Source: Archivesica marissinica
Lineage: Eukaryota > Mollusca > Bivalvia > Venerida > Vesicomyidae
Assembly: GCA_014843695.1 (NCBI GenBank)
Contig: CM026387.1
Location: forward strand, 80,332,661-80,396,660
Length of the DNA stretch: 64,000 bases
Reading direction: 5' to 3'
Made by a program: the position numbers and the translations under genes. Shown piece by piece: positions 57,830-64,000 of the stretch (position 1 is its first letter; each line of letters begins with the position of its first letter). The notes beneath the pieces are model-generated. The model worked only from the letters and a program-made list of their open reading frames with translations. It did not search any database and was not told the origin of the DNA.

Positions 57830-58214
57830 TACTGGTATGCATACTGCTTTACTGATGTTGCATGAAAAGGGTAATAGTTGTGGGATAGAACGACAACAGA
57901 AGAGGAGGGAAAAATGGCCAGGTAGCAGCACCTTTCTAATATGCTCTAGAAATATGCCCACAGTCAAACCTGTGTTAGTGGTCACCTGTATTAAGCAGCC
58001 AACCTGTATTAAGCAGCCAGTTTCCAGATTCCCAATATGTTGTTTTATTATACATTTAACCTCTATTAAGTAGCCAACCTGTATTAAGCAGCCAGTTTCC
58101 AGATTCCCAGTATGTTGTTTTATTATACATTTAACCTCTATTAAGCAGCCACCTGTATGAAGCAGCCACTTTCTGCAATTCCCTTGGCTGGCTGCTTAAG
58201 ACAGGTTTGACTGT
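57830..58214. mobile_element. Array spacer with family C element, copy 2
   Basis: Duplicate of 54522-54907. The family C element here keeps a better right end (TTAAGACAGGTTTGACTGTA) than copy 1 (TTAATACACGTTTGACTGTA), so the duplication boundary is within or just after it. Confidence 0.8.
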
Positions 58215-58219
58215 ATATA

Positions 58220-58542
58220 CAGGGTTCATTCTAGGTCAGAATTTTTGGGAGAAGTGAGAAAGCGCGTGATCGCATCATTAAATGGTGTTCTTTAATATAC
58301 TTCTGCAAAATAGGGTTAAATTGCACAGTACAACCATTAAATACAACATTTGAATAGAAGGAGTGCTTTATAATGGCCCAGTGTATCTTACTAGACAAAA
58401 TTTTGTTTGAAAATCGTATCAACCAAAAAATATATATCTTTTTAAAAAATGTTTTTTTAGGGAGAAGTGGGGTCCCCAGAGGGCGAAGTCAGGGTCCCTA
58501 GAGCGACAATTTCGCCCACATCGCCCTCTAGAATGATCCCTG
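58220..58542 (+). mobile_element. Family E MITE (CAGGG ends), full length
   Basis: CAGGGTTCATTCTAGGTC to CTCTAGAATGATCCCTG with TATATA-rich flanks. Interior AGAAAGCGCGTGATCGC, TATACTTCTGCAAAATAGGG and GGGCGAAGTCAGGGTCCC. Inserted six bases after the family C end. Confidence 0.75.
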
Positions 58543-58619
58543 ATATATATTATGATGTATTTGAATACATGATTCATTCCCACACAGTAACATACCCCCT
58601 ACACTTGTCCTTATCTCAG

Positions 58620-58674
58620 ATTGCAGCTTTCTGATATTAAACAGAATGAGCTGTGTTTTGTGTTCTTTGTGTGA
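58620..58674 (+). CDS. Tentative last exon of the M12B-propeptide-like gene
   Basis: After acceptor TTGTCCTTATCTCAG (ends 58619) one base completes the Thr codon begun at 50271-50272, then LQLSDIKQNELCFVFFV and TGA at 58672. The phase fits, and N-T-L just after R-N suits the propeptide pattern, but the end is too early for a protease. Either the product is a short secreted protein of 109 residues, or the real exon uses a donor not recognised here, or the gene continues beyond the window through another exon. No polyadenylation signal was seen just downstream. Confidence 0.28.
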
Positions 58675-58791
58675 TACCAATGAGGGATGTCAAACACATG
58701 TATTCATAGTGTTGAAGCTAGTTTTAAGCTTGACTTAATTGAAAGTTAAAAGAGAGAGTTAGTTGTCTGTATGATCATTAATATAATGCAA

Positions 58792-59010
58792 TTAACCCTT
58801 TGCAAACAACATAGATCCAGATCAGCCGTGGCGTAACGCCACGTCTGATCAGGATCTATATTGTTTGCTATTCAGCTGAGTGTGTAGCTCTACTATCCAA
58901 ATAGCAAACTGTGTAGAGCCTGATCAGATGAAACGTTCTGTGCCGTCTGATCTGGTTCTATACTGTTTGCAAAAGTGATTTTATCTGCCGCTTAGCGTGC
59001 AAAGGGTTAA
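58792..59010 (+). mobile_element. TTAA-flanked MITE (family B)
   Basis: TTAACCCTTTGCAAACAAC at the left and CTTAGCGTGCAAAGGGTTAA at the right. Inside, GATCAGCCGTGGCG/CGCCACGTCTGATC form a hairpin. TTAA borders and CCCT ends suit piggyBac-type insertion. Fragments of the family are at about 345-405 and 4098-4190. Confidence 0.7.
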
Positions 59011-59136
59011 GAAAAGATAAAATGTTAATGGTTTGAACCACTCACTGGATATAGACTTGTCCGCAGAAGCTTCAAGCATTTGAATACACAACACTTATGG
59101 ACATCCCAATTTCTAAGCATCTGCATATATGCATAA

Positions 59137-59712
59137 TATCTAAATAATCAATATACTTCATATCTAAGTAATCAATATACTTCATATCTAAGTAATCAAT
59201 ATACTGTATATCTAAGTAATCAATATACTGCATATCTAAGTAATCAATATACTGCATATCTAAGTAATCAATATACTGCATATCTAAGTAATCAATATAC
59301 TGCATATCTAAGTAATCAATATACTGCATATCTAAGTAATCAATATACTGCATATCTAAGTAATCAATATACTGTATATCTAAGTAATCAATATACTGCA
59401 TATCTAAGTAATCAATATACTGCATATCTAAGTAACCAATATACTGCATATCTAAGTAATCAATATACTGTATATCTAAGTAATCAATATACTGTATATC
59501 TAAGTAACCAATATACTGTATATCTAAGTAACCAATATACTGTATATCTAAGTAATCAATATACTGTATATCTAAGTAATCAATATACTGTATATCTAAG
59601 TAATCAATATACTGTATATCTAAGTAATCAATATACTGTATATCTAAGTAATCAATATACTGCATATCTAAGTAATCAATATACTGTATATCTAAGTAAT
59701 CAATATACTGCA
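59137..59712. repeat. 21-bp minisatellite (ATCTAAGTAATCAATATACTG)
   Basis: About 27 copies of a 21-bp unit (TATCTAAGTAATCAATATAC plus TG); TGCA/TGTA alternation and ACC variants. The minus frame (MQYIDYLD)n is open because of the period. Confidence 0.92.
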
Positions 59713-59894
59713 CATCTGCATGTTTTTCTCACCTGGGGTACACAGTCCACCTTTTCGTGGACATAACATTATAAACTCCGAGAAATATTTCACAATGTAT
59801 CTCTATCCCTATGGAAATTCATGGAAGAATTCCAATTTGGTGGGGGAGTATGTAACTGTGTGTATATTAACCCAATATGTGAGATGATATGTAT

Positions 59895-60097
59895 GCAGCC
59901 CGGTAAGACCCTGGGTGTTACTCTAAGCAGTATTTCACAAACTGACGTGAACCCGGGTAAAACCACCAAACTACCACAAGCCAGCTGGATGACTTCCAAA
60001 CTTGTAAGGATTCGACACCCCAAGTGGGATTTGAACCTACAGCGGTGAGGGACAAGTGATTTGAAGTAACCGATCGTAGCCACTCGGGCCACCAAGT
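59895..60097 (-). mobile_element. tRNA-SINE type VI
   Basis: Plus strand: CAGCCCGGTAAGACCCTGGG, GATTCGACACCCCAAGTGGG with reversed B box GGGATTTGAACCTACAGC, and reversed A box AACCGATCGTAGCCACTCGG. The minus-strand head is Ser/Leu-tRNA-like. Same family as 33520-33722. Confidence 0.65.
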
Positions 60098-60268
60098 TTT
60101 TATGTAACAGATTAAAAAATATATCTATATTATACAGTGGCCATTCAGATTCTCAGCTATGTATTTTTATCTGGTGGCATCTAAGCAAGTTCCCAGTTTC
60201 AAGATTTCTCTGTTGGATCTATGAGTTTTATCATTCTGTGGAATCCAAACTGTGTTTCTGGCATGATA

Positions 60269-61810
60269 GATAGCATGATGTAGGGCACAGATGTAGATAG
60301 CATGATGTAGGGCACAGGTGTAGATAGCATGATGTAGGGCACAGATGTAGATAGCATGATGTAGGGCACAGATGTAGATAGCATGATGTAGGGCACAGAT
60401 GTAGATAGCATGATGTAGGGCACAGATGTAGATAGCATGATGTAGGGCACAGATGTAGATAGCATGGTGTAGGGCACAGATGTAGATAGCATGGTGTAGG
60501 GCACATATGTAGATAGCATGGTGTAGGGCACATATGTAGATAGCATGGTGCAGGGCACAGATGTAGATAGCATGTTGTAGGGCACAGATGTAGATAGCAT
60601 GGTGTAGGGCACATATGTAGATAGCATGATGTAGGGCACATATGTAGATAGCATGATGTAGATAGCATGGTGTAGGGCACATATGTAGATAGCATGGTAC
60701 AGGGCACAGATGTAGATAGCATGGTGCAGGGCACAGATGTAGATAGCATGGTGCAGGGCACAGATGTAGATAGCATGGTGCAGGGCACATATGTAGATAG
60801 CATGGTGCATGGCACAGAGCATGGTGTAGGGCACATATGTAGATAGCATGGTGCAGGGCACAGAGCATGGTGTAGGGCACAGATGTAGATAGCATGGTGT
60901 GCAGGGCACAGATGTAGATAGCATGGTGTAGGGCACAGCTGTAGATAGTGTGGTGTAGGGCACATATGTAGATAGCATGGTGTAGGGCACAGATGTAGAT
61001 AGCATGATGTAGGGCACATATGTAGATAGCATGGTGTAGGGCACAGCTGTAGATAGCATGGTGTAGGGCACATATGTAGATAGCATGATGTAGGGCACAT
61101 ATGTAGATAGCATGGTGTAGGGCACAGCTGTAGATAGCATGGTGCAGGGCACAGGTGTTAGATAGCATGGTACAGGGCACAGATGTAGATAGCATGGTAC
61201 AGGGCACATATGTAGATAGCATGGTACAGGGCACAGATGTAGATAGCATGGTACAGGGCACATATGTAGATAGCATGGTACAGGGCACAGATGTAGATAG
61301 CATGGTGTAGGGCACATATGTAGATAGCATGGTGCAGGGCACATATGTAGATAGCATGGTGCAGTGCACAGATGTAGATAGCATGGTGCAGGGCACAGAT
61401 GTAGGTAGCATGGTGCAGGGCACAGAACATGGTGTAGGGCACAGATGTAGATAGCATGGTGCAGGGCACAGAGCATGGTGTAGGGCACAGATGTAGATAG
61501 CATGGTGTGCAGGGCACAGATGTAGATAGCATGGTGTAGGGCACATATGTAGATAGCATGGTGCAGGGCACATATGTAGATAGCATGGTGCAGGGCACAT
61601 ATGTAGATAGCATGGTGCAGGGCACAGATGTAGATAGCATGGTGTAGGGCACAGATGTAGATAGCATGGTGTAGGGCACATAGCATGGTGTAGGGCACAG
61701 ATGTAGATAGCATGGTGCAGGGCACATATGTAGATAGCATGGTGCATTGCACAAATGTAGATAGCATGGTACAGGGCACAGATGTAGATAGCATGGTGTA
61801 GGGCACAGAT
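60269..61810. repeat. 27-bp minisatellite (GTAGATAGCATGGTGTAGGGCACAGAT type), about 57 copies
   Basis: Unit: GATAGCATGGTGTAGGGCAC + AGATGTA. Early units carry ATGATG, later ones ATGGTG/ATGGTA; GCACATATG and truncated GCACAGAGC forms recur. All three minus-strand frames are open for 200-650 codons, the clearest sign that none needs to be coding. Confidence 0.93.
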
Positions 61811-61887
61811 GATATTTCTGGTGAGATCATCAAAGACAAGATGATACTGTCCATAACCACTGTGCGCAACACAATACAAGAAATTGT

Positions 61888-62537
61888 CATTATTGTGAGT
61901 AGTTGATACAACACACTGTGCAACCTGATACAACAAATCATGCTTACTGTGAACAGTAGATACAACACACTGCAACCCTGATACAACAAATCATGCTTAC
62001 TGTGAACAGTAGATACAACACACTGTGCAACCTGATACAACAAATCATGCTTACTGTGTTTGTTTACTGTCAGTAGTTGATACAACACACTGCAACCCCG
62101 ATACAACAAATCATGTTTACTGTCAGTAGTTGATACAACACACTGCAACCCCGATACAACAAATCATGTTTACTGTCAGTAGTTGATACAACACCCTGTG
62201 CAACCCCGATACAACAAATCATGTTTACTGTCAGTAGTTGATACAACACACTGCAACCCCGATACAACAAATCATGTTTACTGTCAGTAGTTGATACAAC
62301 ACACTGCAACCCCGATACAACAAATCATGTTTACTGTCAGTAGTTGATACAACACCCTGTGCAACCCCGATACAACAAATCATGTTTACTGTCAGTAGTT
62401 GATACAACACACTGCAACCCCGATACAACAAATCATGTTTACTGTCAGTAGTTGATACAACACACTGCAACCCCGATACAACAAATCATGTTTACTGTCA
62501 GTAGTTGATACAACACCCTGTGCAACCCCGATACAAA
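61888..62537. repeat. About 54-bp minisatellite with 161-bp higher-order unit
   Basis: Unit: CAGTAGTTGATACAACACAC + TGCAACCCCGATACAACAAA + TCATGTTTACTGT. Every third copy has CACCCTGTGCAACC, giving an exact 161-bp repeat from about 62070 to 62537. Confidence 0.9.
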
Positions 62538-63049
62538 GTAAACCACCATTACTTGTTCATGATTTTGTTGATAAATTTTTCATAGAGGGAGATAAATGTA
62601 CAAATACACCCATGATAATAATACTTTCAATGTTCATTCGATATACATAATTCAATCATTCATTGAAACAAACAAATATCCTCTTAATCTTCAAAGGGTG
62701 AAATGCTTTTCATATGATTTGGGACACCACATTCAGCACAGAACCGGCAGAGAACAGGCCTACTGGAAATATTGAATGACAGCTAAGCTTCACAGACATG
62801 CTATGATTATTGACTAATTTCAATATCAATTGAACGTGCAGAGCGCTACACCACATAAAGTACAACATGCTTTTATAAATGGAAAATAATTAATTGAGAA
62901 AAGAATCTGATACAGTTTTGTGACTGATCTGTGTTTGGAGGTTTCCTGGTTTATATAATATTTCCAGCCTGGTGATATTATAAAATGGAAAACAGTAAAA
63001 TTGTGCTGTTTTGGAGAAAAGAATCGGATCAAATTTTGTGCTTGATCTG
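62538..63049. other. Unique AT-rich sequence, no gene seen
   Basis: Two related phrases around GAGAAAAGAATC(T/G)GAT (62894 and 63015) suggest an old duplication. No exon recognised. Confidence 0.35.
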
Positions 63050-63246
63050 TTAACCTATAGCCTGCCAAATAAATTGGATGGCCTAATGCTGTGTCTGATG
63101 TGGATCTATATTGTTTGCTATTCAGACAAGTATTTTAACTCCATATAGCAAGCAGCATACAGCCTGCTCAGATGGCACTTTATGTGCCATCTAATCTGGC
63201 TCTATACTGTTTGCAAAATCCACTTTAGTCGTGGTTGGCAGGTTAA
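63050..63246. mobile_element. TTAA-flanked MITE related to family B
   Basis: TTAACCTATAGCCTGCCAA to TGGTTGGCAGGTTAA, TTAA at both borders. The interior GGATCTATATTGTTTGCTAT and GGCTCTATACTGTTTGC is shared with 58792-59010. Confidence 0.65.
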
Positions 63247-63540
63247 TATTAAGGGAGATTTCCTGGTGATACTGCCAGTCTGGTGACATCCGGTCTCTAC
63301 ACAATAGATCTTGGTTTATATAAACTATTGTAAGAGAGCCAAGAATGGATATTTTATTATTAATTAAAGTACACAAGGAAAGGCTACAGCTGAAGTTTTC
63401 TTTGATGTAGTATATGACACATGCCATATAAGGGCAGGATGCACTTGTAGTAAAGTTGTGGTTTAATGTTAATACTGTGTTACTGTACTGCTAAGCATGG
63501 ACTGACTGACACACTCTAGCCTTCAGAATAGGCACAGCTA

Positions 63541-63542
<2 letters not shown>

Positions 63543-63587
<45 letters not shown>

Positions 63588-63620
63588 GGAGAGAAGAGAG
63601 AGAGAGGAGACAGAGATGAG

Positions 63621-63660
<40 letters not shown>
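63543..63660. repeat. (GA)n microsatellite
   Basis: About 115 bp of AG dinucleotides with a few GG, GAGACAGAGATGAG interruptions, ending in GGGG. Confidence 0.95.
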
Positions 63661-63662
<2 letters not shown>

Positions 63663-63720
63663 AGTTTTGGCAGGATATCATACACTTGTAGAAAAGTTGT
63701 GGTTTAAAATGGGGGAAAGC

Positions 63721-64000
63721 CTGAGTTTGTACCGCCTATATATCACAATCATGTACATGACATATGTAGACAGTTTGTACCGCCTATAGATCACAATCAT
63801 GTACGTGACATGTGTAGACAGTTTGTACTGCCTATAGATCACAATCATGTACGTGACATGTGTAGACAGTTTGTACCGCCTATAGATCACAATCATGTAC
63901 GCGACATGTGTAGACAGTTTGTACTGCCTATAGATCACAATCATGTACGTGACATGTGTAGACAGTTTGTACTGCCTATAGATCACAATCATGTACGTGA
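63721..64000. repeat. 48-bp minisatellite running off the right edge
   Basis: Unit: GTTTGTACCGCCTATAGATC + ACAATCATGTACGTGACATG + TGTAGACA; about six copies, alternating ACCGCC and ACTGCC. The array continues past the window. Confidence 0.9.

Noticed and set aside
58635..58735. Alternative acceptor TTGCAG (58621-58626) for the last exon
   Set aside because: It gives a different frame of Cys/Leu-rich sequence with no resemblance to the propeptide pattern; the upstream acceptor has the better pyrimidine tract.
60167..62148. Minus-strand frames of 602 and 649 codons
   Set aside because: They come from a 27-bp array in which all three minus frames are open and overlap, with no splice or domain structure.
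63491..63685. Ser/Leu-rich minus-strand frame
   Set aside because: Translation of a (GA)n microsatellite.

Overview
This is eukaryotic nuclear DNA. It has short exons with consensus GT/AG borders, several families of tRNA-derived SINEs, many short inverted-repeat (MITE-like) elements, a decayed Tc1-type transposase and an extraordinary load of minisatellites. The frequent TACATGTA-type words, the SINE and MITE variety and the receptor tyrosine kinase suggest a marine lophotrochozoan, most likely a mollusc. That assignment is an inference from style, not from a database match.

Layout. (1) 1-4709: the 3' end of a plus-strand receptor-tyrosine-kinase-like gene. Three exons (56-212, 1900-2039, 4493-4709) with matching phases encode the activation segment to the C-terminus. 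The DFG motif reads DAS, and the tail has two YxN motifs and a PxxPxR motif. Its introns hold SINEs and MITEs. (2) 4710-33990: about 29 kb with no convincing gene. It holds six large minisatellites (19-bp CRE-like, 24-bp, 17-bp, 35-bp, 41-bp and 63/59-bp units), piggyBac-like TTAA MITEs, a 300-bp CAGGG-ended MITE family, tRNA-SINEs, a 160-bp palindrome and a dead Tc1-like transposase (32157-33105, minus). (3) 33995-58674: a candidate four-exon plus-strand gene. Its exons (33995-34082, 41247-41356, 50196-50272, 58620-58674) have compatible phases and give a signal-peptide-like start followed by a segment resembling the propeptide of M12B (reprolysin/ADAMTS-type) metalloproteases. The two middle exons are the best supported. 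The introns are packed with minisatellites, including about 63 copies of a 37-bp unit that each carry a perfect 5' splice-site consensus, and an 18/22-bp array of which about 3.3 kb is duplicated. (4) 58675-64000: further MITEs, a SINE and arrays of 21, 27, about 54 and 48 bp, with no convincing exon.

Minisatellites cover roughly a third or more of the window by hand estimate. Many arrays stay open in several frames because the unit length is a multiple of three, so the longest apparent proteins here are repeat artefacts. The two genes share no visible pathway. The biology to look at is the repeat architecture itself and how genes with such introns are spliced.
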